The notes beneath the pieces are model-generated. The model was not told the DNA's origin. It ran no database searches and saw nothing but the letters and a program-made list of their open reading frames with translations. Positions 32,230 through 49,897 of a DNA stretch of 64,000 bases are shown here, in pieces; positions within the stretch are counted from its first letter, which is position 1, and every line of letters begins with the position of its first letter. This stretch comes from Mycolicibacterium sarraceniae (GTDB taxonomy: Bacteria > Actinomycetota > Actinomycetes > Mycobacteriales > Mycobacteriaceae). Location of the stretch: the NCBI RefSeq assembly GCF_010731875.1, contig NZ_AP022595.1, positions 2,914,001-2,978,000 of the forward strand. The letters are read 5' to 3'. Position numbers and translations under genes: made by a program.

Positions 32230-32985
32230 ATGAGTGAACGAATCCTCGCCGAGGCCGCCATCGAGGTCGGCCATCACCCCACCGCCGAGTGGCTGGGGCT
32301 GACGGTGAACACTGACACGGTTCTGGCGACGGCGATCGCCGGTGCTGTTGTCATCGCTCTGGCCTTCGTGCTGCGCGCGAAGGTGACGGCCACAGGTGTG
32401 CCCGGCGGTGTGCAACTGCTCTGGGAGACCCTGACCACTCAGATGCGGGGCCAGATCGAGTCGGCGATCGGCATGAAGGTCGCCCCGTTCGTGCTACCGC
32501 TGGCCGTGACGCTGTTCATCTTCATCCTGATCGCCAACTGGATCTCGGTGCTGCCGGTGCAGTACGGGACCGCAGACGGCGGTACCCACGAGCTGCTCAA
32601 GCCGCCCGCTGCCGATATCAACTTCGTGTTAGCGCTCGCGCTGTTCGTGTTCCTCTGCTACCACGCGGCCGGCATCTGGCGTCGCGGTCTGATCGGCCAC
32701 CCGGTCAAGGTGCTGAAGGGTCACGTCGCGTTCTTGGCCCCGATCAACCTCGTCGAGGAAATCGCCAAGCCGATCTCGTTGTCACTCCGACTTTTCGGCA
32801 ATATCTTCGCCGGCGGCATCATGGTCGCGCTGATCGCGCTGTTCCCGCCCTACATCATGTGGGCGCCCAACGCGATCTGGAAGACGTTCGACTTGTTCGT
32901 CGGCCTGATCCAGGCGTTCATCTTCGCGCTGTTGACGATTCTCTACTTCAGCCAGTCCATGGAACTGGATGAGGAGCACCACTGA
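32230..32985 (+). CDS. atpB: ATP synthase Fo subunit a
   Basis: The membrane stator subunit forms the proton half-channels. The 251 residues contain several membrane helices and the essential arginine in [14 protein letters not shown]. The C-terminal helix has [13 protein letters not shown]. It is 8 bases after atpI. Confidence 0.96.
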   Translation: MSERILAEAAIEVGHHPTAEWLGLTVNTDTVLATAIAGAVVIALAFVLRAKVTATGVPGGVQLLWETLTTQMRGQIESAIGMKVAPFVLPLAVTLFIFILIANWISVLPVQYGTADGGTHELLKPPAADINFVLALALFVFLCYHAAGIWRRGLIGHPVKVLKGHVAFLAPINLVEEIAKPISLSLRLFGNIFAGGIMVALIALFPPYIMWAPNAIWKTFDLFVGLIQAFIFALLTILYFSQSMELDEEHH

Positions 32986-33017
32986 AAGACGTGTTCGACC
33001 CCCGAACCACCCACAGC

Positions 33018-33036
33018 CTGGTAGGAGTCCTACCAG
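33018..33036 (+). promoter_or_regulatory. Perfect hairpin before the atpE ribosome site
   Basis: CTGGTAGG and CCTACCAG form an 8-bp stem around AGT, 19 bases before the atpE start codon. A very strong ribosome site (AAGGAGGATAAGGA) follows directly. The c subunit is needed in many copies per complex, so an mRNA-stability or translation role is plausible (inference). Confidence 0.6.
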
Positions 33037-33052
33037 CAATCAAGGAGGATAA

Positions 33053-33307
<255 letters not shown>

Positions 33308-33312
33308 TCCGC

Positions 33313-33849
33313 ATGGGGGAGCACAGCGTCACCCTGTTGGCGGCCGGTCAAGAAGGAAGTGCTGGTGGCACCCAGAACTTCCTCGTCCCCAACGGCACCT
33401 TCTTCTTCGTCCTGGCCATTTTCTTGATCGTGCTGGCCGTGATCGGCACATTTGTCGTGCCGCCGATCCAGAAGGTGCTCGGTGAGCGCGAGAAGATGGT
33501 CGCCAAGACCACCGAGGACAACCGCAAAGCCAACGAGTTCGAGGCCGCTGCCGACTCCGATTACCGCAAGGAGATGGCTTCGGCCCGCGCCGGGGCTTCC
33601 GCCATCCGCGACGAGGCCAGGTCGGAAGGTCGCAAGATCCTCGACGAGCACAAGGGCCGCGCCAGCGAGGAAGCAGCGGCGATGCTGCAGCAGGCCGCCA
33701 ATGAGCTCACGTTGCAAGGCGATTCCGTCGCGGCCGACCTGAGGTCGTCGGTGGACTCGCTGTCGGCAACGCTGGCCAGCCGGGTCCTGGGTGTCAGCCT
33801 CACTAACGGCGTCACCAGCGAGTCGGCGACTACGGCGCCGGGAAGGTAG
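33313..33849 (+). CDS. atpF: ATP synthase Fo subunit b
   Basis: The 178-residue stator subunit has one N-terminal membrane helix ([20 protein letters not shown]) and a long charged coiled coil. It pairs with the b' part of the fused AtpH. Located five bases after atpE. Confidence 0.95.
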   Translation: MGEHSVTLLAAGQEGSAGGTQNFLVPNGTFFFVLAIFLIVLAVIGTFVVPPIQKVLGEREKMVAKTTEDNRKANEFEAAADSDYRKEMASARAGASAIRDEARSEGRKILDEHKGRASEEAAAMLQQAANELTLQGDSVAADLRSSVDSLSATLASRVLGVSLTNGVTSESATTAPGR

Positions 33850-33852
33850 GAC

Positions 33853-35184
33853 ATGTCAACCTTCATCGGACAGCTCATCGGCTTTCTGGTCATCGTGGCG
33901 ATCATCTGGCGGTACGTGGTGCCACCGGTGAAACGCATGATGGCCAATCAGCAGGACGCGGTGCGTACGCAGCTCGACGACAGCTCCAAGGCCACCAAGC
34001 GGCTTGCTGACGCCGACAAGCATCACGCGGCGCGGGTCGGCGAAGCCAAGGCCGAGGCCAAGCACATCGTCGAAGAGGCCCGAGTCGACGCCGAGCGCAT
34101 CGTCGAGCAGCTTCGCGCGCAAGCCGATGTCGAGGTCGAGCGGATCAAAGTTCAAGGCGGACAACAAATTCAGTTGTTGCGCGCCCAGCTGATCCGGCAA
34201 CTGCGCCAAGACCTCGGCAGCGAGTCGGTGCGACGCGCGGGCGAGCTGGTGCGTGCCCACGTCGCTGATTCGCAGGCGCAGTCGGCCACCGTCGACCGGT
34301 TCCTCGATGAACTGGACTCGATGGCGCCGGCCGCTTTCACCCCGGAGACGGGTTCGGATCTGCGGTCGGCCAGCCGCGAGGCGCAGGCCGCGGTGGTGGA
34401 GAAATTCGACGCGGTGTCGTCGGGGTTGTCCGCCGAAGACCTGTCGAGCCTGTCCGATGACCTCGCCTCGGTGGCCGGGCTGCTGATCGGCGAGCCGATC
34501 CTAGCCCGTCATCTGGCCCAGTCCTCCGGTGAGACCGATGCCAAGAAGCAACTGGTGCACCGGCTTCTCGACGGCAAGGTCGGGGCCAATGCCCTGGCGG
34601 TGCTGGAGACCGCGGGATCGGTGCGCTGGTCGCACACGGGGGATCTGGTCGACGTCATCGAACACGTCGCCCGGCTCGCCCTGCTACTTCGCGCCGAGCG
34701 CGATGAGCAGGCCGATGAGGTCGAGGAGCAGCTCTTCCGCTTCACTCGCATTCTCGACGAGCAGCCCCGGCTGAGCACTCTTCTCGGCGATTACACGACT
34801 CCTGCCGCGGGCCGGGTCGCGTTGCTGCGCAAGATTCTTGGTGACGGCAACGGCGCAAACGCGACCGCGACCGCCCTGCTGGTCCAGACGATCAGCCTGG
34901 TGCGCGGCGAGCGAGCCGACGAAGCGGTGCTGTCACTGGCGCAGCTTGCGGTCGCCCGCCGTGGCGAGATCGTCGCCCACGTGAGTGCGGCTTCCGAGCT
35001 CGGTGCGGCGCAGCGCACGCGCTTGACCGAGATCTTGACCCGGATCTACAACCACCCGGTTTCGGTGCAGCTGAACATCGATCCCTCCCTGCTGGGCGGC
35101 CTTTCGGTCGCCGTCGGCGACGAGGTGATCGACGGGACGTTGTCCGCACGGCTCGAGGCAGCCGTGACGCAACTCCCTGATTAG
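33853..35184 (+). CDS. atpH: ATP synthase fused b'-delta subunit
   Basis: The 443-residue protein is the fusion typical of mycobacteria. Residues 1-~170 are a membrane helix ([20 protein letters not shown]) plus b-type coiled coil; the C-terminal ~270 residues are the delta/OSCP domain ([39 protein letters not shown]). It links the stator stalk to F1. Confidence 0.96.
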   Translation: MSTFIGQLIGFLVIVAIIWRYVVPPVKRMMANQQDAVRTQLDDSSKATKRLADADKHHAARVGEAKAEAKHIVEEARVDAERIVEQLRAQADVEVERIKVQGGQQIQLLRAQLIRQLRQDLGSESVRRAGELVRAHVADSQAQSATVDRFLDELDSMAPAAFTPETGSDLRSASREAQAAVVEKFDAVSSGLSAEDLSSLSDDLASVAGLLIGEPILARHLAQSSGETDAKKQLVHRLLDGKVGANALAVLETAGSVRWSHTGDLVDVIEHVARLALLLRAERDEQADEVEEQLFRFTRILDEQPRLSTLLGDYTTPAAGRVALLRKILGDGNGANATATALLVQTISLVRGERADEAVLSLAQLAVARRGEIVAHVSAASELGAAQRTRLTEILTRIYNHPVSVQLNIDPSLLGGLSVAVGDEVIDGTLSARLEAAVTQLPD

Positions 35185-35241
35185 CCGACCGGCCACCCCC
35201 GAACCCCAAGACCCAAAACAAAGGCAGGAAGACGAAAAGCC

Positions 35242-36891
35242 ATGGCAGAGTTGACAATCTCGGCTGACGACATCCAGGGCGCCGTCCAGGAGTACGTCTC
35301 GAGCTTCGAGGCGGATTCCGGGCGCGAGGAGATCGGCACCGTCATCGACGCCGGCGACGGCATCGCCCACGTCGAGGGTCTGCCCTCGGTGATGACTCAG
35401 GAGCTGCTGGAGTTCCCCGGTGGCGTGCTCGGTGTCGCGCTCAACCTCGACGAGCACAGCGTCGGTGCGGTCATCCTGGGTGAGTTCGAGAAGATCGCCG
35501 AGGGCCAGCAGGTCAAGCGCACCAACGAGGTGCTCTCGGTACCCGTCGGTGACGCCTTCCTGGGCCGCGTCATCAACCCGCTTGGCCAGCCGATCGACGG
35601 CCAGGGCGACATCGAGGCCGAGGAGCGCCGCGTCCTTGAGCTGCAGGCACCTTCGGTGGTGCAGCGCCAGGGCGTCAGTGAGCCGCTGCAGACCGGTATC
35701 AAGGCCATCGACGCGATGACCCCGATCGGCCGCGGCCAGCGCCAGCTGATCATCGGCGACCGCAAGACGGGTAAGACCGCTGTCTGCGTCGACACGATCC
35801 TCAACCAGCGCGAAGCCTGGGAGACCGGCGATCCCAACCAGCAGGTGCGCTGCGTGTACGTCGCGATCGGCCAGAAGGGCACCACGATCGCCTCGGTGAA
35901 GCGGGCACTCGAAGACGGTGGCGCGATGGAGTACACCACCATCGTCGCCGCCCCGGCTTCTGACGCCGCCGGCTTCAAATGGCTTGCGCCCTACACCGGT
36001 TCGGCCATCGGCCAGCACTGGATGTACAACGGCAAGCACGTCCTGATCGTGTTCGACGATCTGTCCAAGCAGGCCGACGCCTACCGCGCGATCTCGCTGC
36101 TGCTGCGCCGCCCGCCGGGCCGCGAAGCCTTCCCGGGCGACGTGTTCTACCTGCACTCCCGCCTGCTGGAGCGCTGCGGCAAGCTGTCCGAAGAGCTCGG
36201 CGGTGGATCGATGACGGGGCTGCCGATCATCGAGACCAAGGCCAACGACATCTCGGCGTTCATCCCGACCAACGTCATCTCGATCACCGATGGCCAGTGC
36301 TTCCTGGAGTCCGACCTGTTCAACCAAGGTGTGCGCCCGGCCGTGAATGTCGGCGTGTCGGTGTCCCGCGTCGGTGGCGCCGCTCAGATTAAGGCCATGA
36401 AAGAGGTTGCCGGTTCGCTGCGTCTGGATCTGTCGCAGTACCGCGAGCTGGAGGCCTTCGCGGCCTTCGCCTCGGATCTGGACGCTGCCTCGAAGGCTCA
36501 GCTGGACCGCGGTGTGCGCCTGGTCGAGCTCCTCAAGCAGGCCCAGTACAGCCCAATGGCGGTCGAGGATCAGGTCGTCGCGATCTTCCTCGGCACCCAG
36601 GGCCACCTGGATTCGGTTCCCGCCGAGGATGTTTCGCGCTTCGAGTCGGAGTTCCTCGAGCACGTGAAGGCCAGCCACGCGGATCTCCTCAGCGGCATCA
36701 AGGAGTCCAAGAAGCTCTCCGAGGAACTCGAAGAGAAGCTGGTTTCGGTCATCAACGACTTCAAGAAGGGCTTCGCCGCCACCGACGGCAGCTCGGTGGT
36801 CGGCGGCGATGACGCGGCCGAGGCCTTGGACCCCGAGGACCTGGAGAAGGAATCCGTCAAGGTCCGTAAGCCGGCGCCGAAAAAGAACTAG
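35242..36891 (+). CDS. atpA: ATP synthase F1 subunit alpha
   Basis: The 549-residue nucleotide-binding subunit has the P-loop [10 protein letters not shown] and the alpha/beta signature [17 protein letters not shown]. The C-terminus carries the mycobacterial extension (about 30 residues ending VRKPAPKKN), reported in other mycobacteria to suppress ATP hydrolysis. A 57-base gap follows atpH, with AAGGCAGGAAGA upstream of the ATG. Confidence 0.98.
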   Translation: MAELTISADDIQGAVQEYVSSFEADSGREEIGTVIDAGDGIAHVEGLPSVMTQELLEFPGGVLGVALNLDEHSVGAVILGEFEKIAEGQQVKRTNEVLSVPVGDAFLGRVINPLGQPIDGQGDIEAEERRVLELQAPSVVQRQGVSEPLQTGIKAIDAMTPIGRGQRQLIIGDRKTGKTAVCVDTILNQREAWETGDPNQQVRCVYVAIGQKGTTIASVKRALEDGGAMEYTTIVAAPASDAAGFKWLAPYTGSAIGQHWMYNGKHVLIVFDDLSKQADAYRAISLLLRRPPGREAFPGDVFYLHSRLLERCGKLSEELGGGSMTGLPIIETKANDISAFIPTNVISITDGQCFLESDLFNQGVRPAVNVGVSVSRVGGAAQIKAMKEVAGSLRLDLSQYRELEAFAAFASDLDAASKAQLDRGVRLVELLKQAQYSPMAVEDQVVAIFLGTQGHLDSVPAEDVSRFESEFLEHVKASHADLLSGIKESKKLSEELEEKLVSVINDFKKGFAATDGSSVVGGDDAAEALDPEDLEKESVKVRKPAPKKN

Positions 36892-36909
36892 TAGAAGAGC
36901 TACAGGACA

Positions 36910-37833
36910 ATGGCAGCCACACTTCGCGAGCTTCGCGGACGTATCAAATCCGCCGCGTCGATCAAGAAGATCACGAAGGCCCAGGAGCTGATCGCCACGT
37001 CGCGGATCGCCAAGGCGCAGGCCCGGGTCAATGCGGCCCGGCCCTACGCCAGCGAGATCACCAATATGCTGACCGAACTCGCGGGTGCCAGCGCGCTGGA
37101 TCACCCGCTGCTGGTCGCGCGGGAGAACCCCAAGCGGGCCGGTGTGCTGGTGGTGTCCTCGGACCGTGGTCTGTGCGGCGGCTACAACGCCAACGTGCTG
37201 CGCCGCGCCGAGGAGCTGTTCTCCTTGCTCCGGGATGAGGGCAAGCAGCCGGTGCTCTACGTCGTCGGGCGGAAAGCGTTGGGCTACTACAGCTTCCGGC
37301 AGCGTGAGGTTGTCGAGTCGTGGACCGGCTTCTCCGAGCGGCCCGAGTACGAGAACGCCAAGGAGATCGCCGAGACCCTGGTGACCGCGTTCATGTCCGG
37401 TGTCGATGACGAGGGTGACGACGCCGGCGCCGACGGCATTCTGGGTGTCGACGAGTTGCACATCGTGTCGACGGAGTTCAAGTCGATGCTGTCGCAGCAG
37501 GCCGCGGCGCTGCGGATCGCGCCGATGGTCGTCGAGTATGTCGGTGAGGCGGAATCCGGACCGCACACCCTGTTCTCGTTCGAGCCCAACGCCGAGGAAC
37601 TGTTCGACTCCCTGCTGCCGCGCTACATCGCGACTCGCGTGTACGCGGCGCTGCTCGAAGCGGCGGCATCGGAGTCGGCGTCTCGCCGCCGTGCGATGAA
37701 GTCGGCGACTGATAACGCCGATGATCTGATCAAGGCGCTCACGCTGGCGGCGAACCGCGAACGTCAGGCGCAGATCACCCAGGAAATCAGCGAAATCGTC
37801 GGTGGCGCCAACGCGCTGGCCGACGCACGGTAG
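36910..37833 (+). CDS. atpG: ATP synthase F1 subunit gamma
   Basis: The 307-residue central rotor shaft starts [20 protein letters not shown] and ends with [15 protein letters not shown]. Residues ~165-178 ([13 protein letters not shown]) form the acidic insertion loop specific to mycobacterial gamma subunits. Confidence 0.97.
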   Translation: MAATLRELRGRIKSAASIKKITKAQELIATSRIAKAQARVNAARPYASEITNMLTELAGASALDHPLLVARENPKRAGVLVVSSDRGLCGGYNANVLRRAEELFSLLRDEGKQPVLYVVGRKALGYYSFRQREVVESWTGFSERPEYENAKEIAETLVTAFMSGVDDEGDDAGADGILGVDELHIVSTEFKSMLSQQAAALRIAPMVVEYVGEAESGPHTLFSFEPNAEELFDSLLPRYIATRVYAALLEAAASESASRRRAMKSATDNADDLIKALTLAANRERQAQITQEISEIVGGANALADAR

Positions 37834-37842
37834 CCCAATTAA

Positions 37843-39306
<1,464 letters not shown>

Positions 39307-39369
39307 TGAGCGCTTGCGCGAAGAACCAAGGGCTTGAGTTCGTGAGCGCTATTCGAAAGGTGGTGTGAG

Positions 39370-39735
39370 ATGGCCGAATTGGACGTCGATATCGTCGCCG
39401 TCGAGCGCAAGATCTGGTCGGGTAAGGCGACGTTCGTCTTCACCCGCACCACGTCGGGCGAGATCGGCATCCTGCCTCGCCACATCCCGCTCGTCGCACA
39501 GCTTGTGGACGACGCGATGGTGCGCGTCGAGCGGGAGGGTGAGGACGATCTGCGCGTCGCGGTCGACGGCGGCTACCTATCGGTGACCGAGGAAAGCGTG
39601 ACGATCCTGGCGGAGTCCGCCGAGTTCGAGTCCGAGATCGATGCCGAGGCGGCCAAATCCGACGCGGCCTCCGACGATCCGCAGACCGCCGCCCGCGGTA
39701 GGGCGCGCCTGCGCGCCCTGGGCCAGCTCGACTAG
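39370..39735 (+). CDS. atpC: ATP synthase F1 subunit epsilon
   Basis: The 121-residue rotor subunit has the N-terminal beta barrel ([16 protein letters not shown]) and a short C-terminal helical part, as expected for mycobacteria. It is the last ATP synthase gene of the operon. Confidence 0.96.
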   Translation: MAELDVDIVAVERKIWSGKATFVFTRTTSGEIGILPRHIPLVAQLVDDAMVRVEREGEDDLRVAVDGGYLSVTEESVTILAESAEFESEIDAEAAKSDAASDDPQTAARGRARLRALGQLD

Positions 39736-39752
39736 ACGCGAGCCAGCGACCG

Positions 39753-40193
39753 ATGAGCGCGCCGATGTTCTTCATGGCCGCGCTCATCGGTGTGCTGTTG
39801 TTGGCGGTTGCCGCACTTAGTTACCGGTTGTGGAAGCTGCGCCAGGGTGGCACTGCCGCGATTCTGCGCGATATCCCCGCGGTCGGCGGGCATGGTTGGC
39901 GGCACGGTGTCATCCGTTACCGCGGTGACGAGGCCAGGTATTACCGGCTCTCGAGCCTGCGGTGGTGGCCGGATCGCCGGCTGAGCCGGCGCGGACTCGA
40001 GGTGATCTCGCGGCGGACTCCCCGCGGGGACGAGTTCGACATCATGAGTGACGAGATCGTTGTGCTCGAACTGCACGACACCACGATCGACCGCTGGCGC
40101 GGATACGAGATAGCGCTGGACCGCGGTGCGCTCACGGCGTTCCTGTCCTGGGTCGAATCCAGCCCGTCGCCGCGGGCGCGCCGCACGGCGTGA
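39753..40193 (+). CDS. DUF2550 membrane-anchored protein
   Basis: The 146-residue protein has one N-terminal membrane helix (FFMAALIGVLLLAVAALSYRLW) and a soluble, Arg-rich domain (WRHGVIRYRGDEARYYRLSSLRWWPDRRLSR in part). It matches Rv1312 in size and position after atpC. Function is unknown. It ends two bases from the convergent adenosyltransferase gene. Confidence 0.88.
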   Translation: MSAPMFFMAALIGVLLLAVAALSYRLWKLRQGGTAAILRDIPAVGGHGWRHGVIRYRGDEARYYRLSSLRWWPDRRLSRRGLEVISRRTPRGDEFDIMSDEIVVLELHDTTIDRWRGYEIALDRGALTAFLSWVESSPSPRARRTA

Positions 40194-40194
40194 G

Positions 40195-40788
40195 CTAGGT
40201 CTTCTTGGGTCCGTCGGCCTTCGCGCCGCCGGGCTGCCAGAGCACATCGCCGTCGGGGTTGGCCACCCGCGACAGGATGAACAACAGGTCCGAGAGCCGG
40301 TTGAGGTAGCGCGCGGGGAGCGCGCTGACGGTGTCGGGGTAAGCCTTGACCGCGACCCACGCCGAGCGCTCCGCACGCCGGGTCACGGTCCGCGCGACAT
40401 GCAGAAGAGCCGACAGTGCGGTACCGCCGGGCAGGATGAACGAGTTCAGCGCCGGCAGCGCCTCGTTGTAGTGATCGCACCACCCCTCGAGCCGCTCGAC
40501 ATACGGCGGGGTGATCCGCAGCGGAGGGTACTCGGGGTTCTCGGCGACCGGGGTGGACAGGTCCGCACCCGCGTCGAACAGGTCGTTCTGGACCTGCAGC
40601 AGCACCGTGCGCAGGTCGTCGTCGGGCCCGCCCAGAGCGACGGCCACGCCGATGGCGGCATTGGCCTCATCGCAGTCGGCATAGGCGGTCAGGCGGGGAT
40701 CGTTCTTCTCGACCCGTGAGAAATCACTCAGCCCCGACGTGCCGTCGTCGCCGGTACGGGTATATATGCGGGTCAAGTGCACTGCCAT
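40195..40788 (-). CDS. ATP:cob(I)alamin adenosyltransferase, PduO type
   Basis: The enzyme makes adenosylcobalamin, the cofactor of methylmalonyl-CoA mutase. From ATG 40788 it has 197 residues, with the ATP-binding [25 protein letters not shown]-like [32 protein letters not shown] and [15 protein letters not shown]. It corresponds to Rv1314c. Upstream in-frame starts lie inside murA and are rejected. It is divergent from murA. Confidence 0.94.
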   Translation of the reverse strand: MAVHLTRIYTRTGDDGTSGLSDFSRVEKNDPRLTAYADCDEANAAIGVAVALGGPDDDLRTVLLQVQNDLFDAGADLSTPVAENPEYPPLRITPPYVERLEGWCDHYNEALPALNSFILPGGTALSALLHVARTVTRRAERSAWVAVKAYPDTVSALPARYLNRLSDLLFILSRVANPDGDVLWQPGGAKADGPKKT

Positions 40789-40849
40789 GGGGGAGACGGT
40801 ACCGGCCGAGTGCGCCGATGTAGGGCCCCACTCCACTAAACTAACGACC

Positions 40850-42100
40850 GTGGGAGAGCGTTTCGTGGTGACCGGCGGCAACCGGTTGTCAGGCGAAGTG
40901 GCTGTCGGGGGCGCAAAGAACAGTGTGCTCAAGCTGATGGCCGCAAGTCTGCTGGCCGAAGGCACCACGACCATCACCAACTGCCCAGACATTCTCGACG
41001 TGCCGCTGATGGCCGAAGTCCTGCGTGGCCTCGGCGCGAACGTCGAGCTCGACGGCCCGACAGTGCGGATCACATCGCCCGAGGAACCCAAGTACGAAGC
41101 TGACTTCGCCGCGGTGCGCCAGTTCCGCGCGTCGGTGTGTGTCCTGGGTCCGCTGGTGGGCCGGTGCAAGCGGGCGCGTGTCGCGCTTCCCGGCGGTGAC
41201 GCGATCGGTTCGCGGCCCCTCGACATGCATCAGGCCGGCCTGCGACAGCTCGGCGCGGACTGCAATATCGAGCACGGCTGCGTCGTGGCCACGGCCGAGA
41301 AGCTGCACGGCGCGGAGATCCAGCTCGAATTCCCGTCGGTCGGGGCGACGGAAAACATCCTGATGGCGGCCGTGCTCGCCGAGGGTGTCACCACGATCCA
41401 CAATGCGGCGCGCGAGCCCGATGTCGTCGACCTGTGCGAGATGCTCAACCAGATGGGCGCCCAGATCTCGGGTGCTGGAACGCCGACGCTGACGATTACC
41501 GGCGTCCCACGGTTGTATCCGGCCGAGCACCGGGTGATCGGTGACCGGATTGTCGCGGCGACGTGGGGGATTGCCGCGGCGATGACCCGCGGTGATATCT
41601 CGGTCACCGGTGTCGATCCGGCTCATCTGCAGCTGGTGTTGCACAAGCTGCACGACGCCGGCGCCACCGTCACGCAGCACGACAACGGGTTCCGGGTGGT
41701 GCAGTACGAGCGCCCGAAGGCCGGAAATGTGGCGACGCTGCCGTTCCCGGGCTTTCCGACCGACCTTCAGCCGATGGCGATCGCCCTAGCCTCCATTGCC
41801 GACGGGACGGCGATGATTACCGAGAACGTGTTCGAGGCGAGGTTCCGGTTTGTCGAGGAGATGATCCGACTGGGTGCCGACGCCAGGACCGACGGGCACC
41901 ACGCGGTGGTGCGGGGGATCCCGCAGCTGTCCAGTGCCCCGGTGTGGTGTTCGGACATCCGGGCCGGCGCCGGGCTGGTGCTTGCCGGGCTGGTCGCAGA
42001 CGGAGAAACTGAAGTTCACGACGTGTTTCACATCGACCGCGGTTACCCGCTGTTCGTCGAGAATATGGTCCGACTTGGAGCTGAGATAGAACGCGTGTAG
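40850..42100 (+). CDS. murA: UDP-N-acetylglucosamine 1-carboxyvinyltransferase
   Basis: MurA starts peptidoglycan synthesis by adding enolpyruvate to UDP-GlcNAc. The 416-residue protein begins [16 protein letters not shown] from GTG 40850. It has the [18 protein letters not shown] loop and ends [21 protein letters not shown]. The residue in the active-site loop corresponding to E. coli Cys115 is Asp in LPGGDAIG, the change known to make mycobacterial MurA insensitive to fosfomycin. The rRNA operon follows directly. Confidence 0.97.
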   Translation: MGERFVVTGGNRLSGEVAVGGAKNSVLKLMAASLLAEGTTTITNCPDILDVPLMAEVLRGLGANVELDGPTVRITSPEEPKYEADFAAVRQFRASVCVLGPLVGRCKRARVALPGGDAIGSRPLDMHQAGLRQLGADCNIEHGCVVATAEKLHGAEIQLEFPSVGATENILMAAVLAEGVTTIHNAAREPDVVDLCEMLNQMGAQISGAGTPTLTITGVPRLYPAEHRVIGDRIVAATWGIAAAMTRGDISVTGVDPAHLQLVLHKLHDAGATVTQHDNGFRVVQYERPKAGNVATLPFPGFPTDLQPMAIALASIADGTAMITENVFEARFRFVEEMIRLGADARTDGHHAVVRGIPQLSSAPVWCSDIRAGAGLVLAGLVADGETEVHDVFHIDRGYPLFVENMVRLGAEIERV

Positions 42101-42152
42101 TGTGGGTGGCCGGCCAGCCGCGCCGGACCCGGAGACGGGAAGGCAGCGGTAG

Positions 42153-42181
42153 TTGACGCCGACAAGAAAATCAAGTAAGCT
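42153..42181 (+). promoter_or_regulatory. rRNA operon promoter
   Basis: TTGACG (42153-42158) and TAAGCT (42176-42181) are spaced by 17 bases, 53 bases after the murA stop. This is a good SigA-type promoter in the position used by mycobacterial rrnA. Further promoters inside murA cannot be excluded. Confidence 0.75.
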
Positions 42182-42216
42182 GGCAGGGTTGCCTGCTGGC
42201 GGGTGTCAGCCGGGTG

Positions 42217-42247
42217 TGTTGTTTGAGAACTCAATAGTGTGTTTGGT
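42217..42247 (+). promoter_or_regulatory. rRNA leader antitermination boxes
   Basis: The stretch with GTTTGAGAACTCAATAGTGT is the conserved mycobacterial pre-16S leader element containing box A-type signals for Nus-factor antitermination. The rest of the leader to 42392 is T-rich and folds in part. Confidence 0.75.
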
Positions 42248-42392
42248 GGTTTTTTTAGTTTGTTGTTGTTTTTTGCTGCATCCTGGTACCCCCGTGTTGG
42301 GGTGTGGCTTTTTTGATGCCAGTTTGTGTGGTGTCTGTTGTTTGGTTTCAGGCTTGTTCTGATTGAATTCTGCCTTGCCTTTGGGTGAGGGG

Positions 42393-47406
<5,014 letters not shown>

Positions 47407-47486
47407 ACAACCAAAACAACAAACCAGTTGATTCGGACACTGTAAAAACACACACAACGACGCCCGCAACCACACCACATACACAC

Positions 47487-47508
47487 AACACCACACCCCA
47501 CCACCAAA
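47487..47508. repeat. Right arm of the pre-23S processing stem
   Basis: Exact reverse complement of 44148-44169, within the AC-rich 23S-5S spacer (47407-47555), which holds no gene. Confidence 0.75.
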
Positions 47509-47555
47509 ACACAGAACTCCCCCACAAGGGACCACTCAAAAACGAGTGAATAAAG

Positions 47556-47670
47556 TTACGGCGGCCATAGCGGCAGGGAAACGCCCGGACCCATCCCGAA
47601 CCCGGAAGCTAAGCCTACCAGCGCCGATGATACTACCCAACAGGGTGGAAAAGTAGGACACCGCCGAACA
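47556..47670 (+). rRNA. rrf: 5S ribosomal RNA
   Basis: The 115-base gene runs from TTACGGCGGCCATAGCGGC to GGACACCGCCGAACA, with the family core CCATCCCGAACCCGGAAGCTAA in pieces. Confidence 0.95.
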
Positions 47671-47680
47671 CAATTTAAGT

Positions 47681-47714
47681 CCTGTGCCCCCCAATTTCGA
47701 TTGGGGGGCACAGG
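47681..47714. terminator. rRNA operon terminator hairpin
   Basis: A perfect 14-bp stem (CCTGTGCCCCCCAA / TTGGGGGGCACAGG) with a 6-base loop lies 10 bases after 5S. The downstream tract is only weakly T-rich. It lies 17 bases from the convergent ogt stop, so it may work in both directions. Confidence 0.85.
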
Positions 47715-47731
47715 CATTTGTGTATGTGGAA

Positions 47732-48229
47732 CTAATCAAAGAGCGAAAGATCGGCCGGCATTCGGCTTTTCTCCAACGCCAAAAGCGTACGCTTGCGATC
47801 AATTCCGCCGCCATATCCGGTCAACTCGCCGGTCGAACCGATAACGCGATGGCAGGGCACAATGATGCCGATTGGATTTCGGCCATTCGCCAATCCCACC
47901 GCTCGCGAGGCACCGGGTGATCCGATTTGCATCGCGATTTCACCATACGATCGCGTCTCCCCATACGGAATGGTGCGAAGCGCCGCCCACACTTTTCGCT
48001 GGAATTCCGTCCCGGCGAGGTTCAGGTCGAGGTCGAATTCTGTGAGTTCGCCGGCGAAATAGGCCGCTAGCTGCGCGACTGCCTCGGCGAATACCTCGCC
48101 CTCGGCCGGCTGCCACTCGGACCGGTCCGGCTCATGGGTTTGATCCACCATCCGCAGATGCATCAACGCGGATCCGGTGCCGGCCAGCGTGAGCGGCCCG
48201 ACCGGGCTGTCGATCGTTCGGTAGTGCAT
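47732..48229 (-). CDS. ogt: Methylated-DNA-protein-cysteine methyltransferase
   Basis: Ogt removes O6-methyl groups from guanine by suicide transfer to its own cysteine. The 165-residue protein has the acceptor motif IIVPCHRVIG and the DNA-binding helix GSPGASRAVGLANGRNP. ATG 48229 is chosen to match the family start (MHYRTIDSPVGPL); a GTG overlapping the alkA stop is also in frame. It forms an operon with alkA. Confidence 0.96.
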   Translation of the reverse strand: MHYRTIDSPVGPLTLAGTGSALMHLRMVDQTHEPDRSEWQPAEGEVFAEAVAQLAAYFAGELTEFDLDLNLAGTEFQRKVWAALRTIPYGETRSYGEIAMQIGSPGASRAVGLANGRNPIGIIVPCHRVIGSTGELTGYGGGIDRKRTLLALEKSRMPADLSLFD

Positions 48230-48237
48230 TGTCGTCG

Positions 48238-49728
48238 TCACATCGTCTCCTTCGGTGGCCACTGATTCACGGAGTGGTCCAGAGTTGTCCAAAGATGCTG
48301 CACCGCGTATGACCGCCACGGTCGCCAGCGTGCACTATGCGCGGTGAGCGCCCGCACCTTGGTTGCCAACCCGAGTTGTTCGGCCGCCATTCGCACACCG
48401 AGATCGCTGGCGGGGAAGGCGTCGGGATCACCCAGCCCGCGCATCGCTACGATCTCGGCGGTCCAAGGCCCGATGCCGGGCAGCGCCAGCAGTTGCCGAC
48501 GTGCTTGCTCCCAGTCGCAGCCAGGATTCACAGTCAGTTCATCGCTCGCCAGCGCCGAGATCAGCGTGGTCAGCGAGCGTCGGCGGGCGGTGGGCATGGC
48601 CAGATGGGCCGGGTCGATATCGGCCAGCTGCGCGGTGCTGGGGAATGTGTGGGTCAGGCCGCCGTGCGGATCGGTCACCGGGCTGCCGTAGGCGCTGACC
48701 AGCCGGCCTGCGTGGGCACGCGCCGCCTTGGTCGACACCTGCTGGCCGAGCACGGCCCGCACCGCCAGCTCCTCTTCGTCGACGGTCCGCGGGATGCGCT
48801 GCCCGGGCGCCTTGGCCACGACATCTCGCAGGTCGGCGTCGGCGTCGAGCACAGTGATGACGGCCTCGGGGTCGGCGTCGAGGTCCAACAACCGCCTGCA
48901 CCGGGCGATCGCCGTCGCCAGATCGCGGACCTGCTCGAGCACCAGCGTGCACCGGACGTGGTCGGGCTGCGGTGTCAGGCTGACCACGCCATAACCCGAG
49001 GGCAGTCGCAGGGTGCGACGGTAGGCCCCGTCCCGTACTTCCTCGCAGCCTGGCACCGCACCGGCCGCCAGGTGGCCGGACACGCCCTCGTAGGCGAACG
49101 GCGTCCGTACCGGTAGTCGTAGTGACAACGCCTGCCCGCCCGGTGCGCTGTCGTGCCGATCTCGGTGGATGGTCCTGTGCCGCAACGTTGTCGGCGGCAT
49201 ATCGCAGGCAGCCCGAATCGTGTCGTTGAACTGCCGGATACTGGCGAAACCGGCCGCGAAGGCGATATCGCTGAACGGCATGTCAGTAGTCTCGATGAGT
49301 ACCCGTGCCGTCTGCACCCGTTGGGCCCTGGCCAGGGCCAGCGGGCCGGCACCGACTTCGGCCTGCAGCATCCGTTCGAGCTGGCGGGTGGTGTAGCCCA
49401 CCCGGGCGGCTAGGCCGGTGACGCCCTCGCGGTCCACCGCGCCGTCGGCGATCAGTCGCATCGCGCGGGCCACCGCGTCACCGCGGACGTTCCATTCGGG
49501 TGATCCCGGTGAGGCGTCCGGGCGGCACCTCTTGCAGGCTCGGAAGCCCGCTCGTTGGGCGGCCGCCGAGCTGGGATAGAAGCAGACGTTGCGGGCCAGC
49601 GGGAGGCGAACCGGGCAGCTGGGCCGGCAGTAGATACCGGTGGTCTTGACCGCGGTGACGAACCAACCGTCGAAGCGTGAGTCCCTGGACTGCACGGCCC
49701 GGTAGCAGTGGTCGAAATCGTCATGCAT
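48238..49728 (-). CDS. alkA: Ada-AlkA fusion: methyl-responsive regulator and 3-methyladenine glycosylase
   Basis: The 496-residue protein has three parts. The N-terminal Ada zinc domain has Cys residues in TTGIYCRPSCP and CKRCRPD. The AraC-type DNA-binding part covers about residues 85-180 (VGYTTRQLERMLQAEVG, FSDIAFAAGFASIRQFN). The AlkA helix-hairpin-helix glycosylase part has LPGIGPWTAEIVAMRGLGDPDAFPASD with the catalytic Asp. It probably senses methylphosphotriesters, induces the ogt/alkA operon and repairs alkylated bases. Length equals that of Rv1317c. Confidence 0.95.
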   Translation of the reverse strand: MHDDFDHCYRAVQSRDSRFDGWFVTAVKTTGIYCRPSCPVRLPLARNVCFYPSSAAAQRAGFRACKRCRPDASPGSPEWNVRGDAVARAMRLIADGAVDREGVTGLAARVGYTTRQLERMLQAEVGAGPLALARAQRVQTARVLIETTDMPFSDIAFAAGFASIRQFNDTIRAACDMPPTTLRHRTIHRDRHDSAPGGQALSLRLPVRTPFAYEGVSGHLAAGAVPGCEEVRDGAYRRTLRLPSGYGVVSLTPQPDHVRCTLVLEQVRDLATAIARCRRLLDLDADPEAVITVLDADADLRDVVAKAPGQRIPRTVDEEELAVRAVLGQQVSTKAARAHAGRLVSAYGSPVTDPHGGLTHTFPSTAQLADIDPAHLAMPTARRRSLTTLISALASDELTVNPGCDWEQARRQLLALPGIGPWTAEIVAMRGLGDPDAFPASDLGVRMAAEQLGLATKVRALTAHSARWRPWRSYAVQHLWTTLDHSVNQWPPKETM

Positions 49729-49897
49729 ATCTCGACTTTTACACGTCGGCACCGACAGCACTAGCGGAAAACCGACATCGTGGTCGTGCTGCCTGTTTCA
49801 CGGCTTCTTGGTTAACACACAGCAGTTGGCGGTGTGAGTCTCAATGTTCGCACCGTTAGCTACCCGTCGCGAGCTGCCCACCCCACAGCCGAATCGA
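49729..49897. other. Gap upstream of alkA
   Basis: No gene seen. The alkA promoter is expected on the minus strand. Confidence 0.3.

Noticed and set aside
34933..37566. 877-codon open frame antisense to atpH, atpA and atpG
   Set aside because: It is the usual GC-rich shadow of strongly biased genes on the other strand; the translation has no domain-like features.
40789..41226. Extended start for the corrinoid adenosyltransferase
   Set aside because: The extension lies within murA and reads as Ser/Arg/Thr shadow sequence; the family starts at [13 protein letters not shown].
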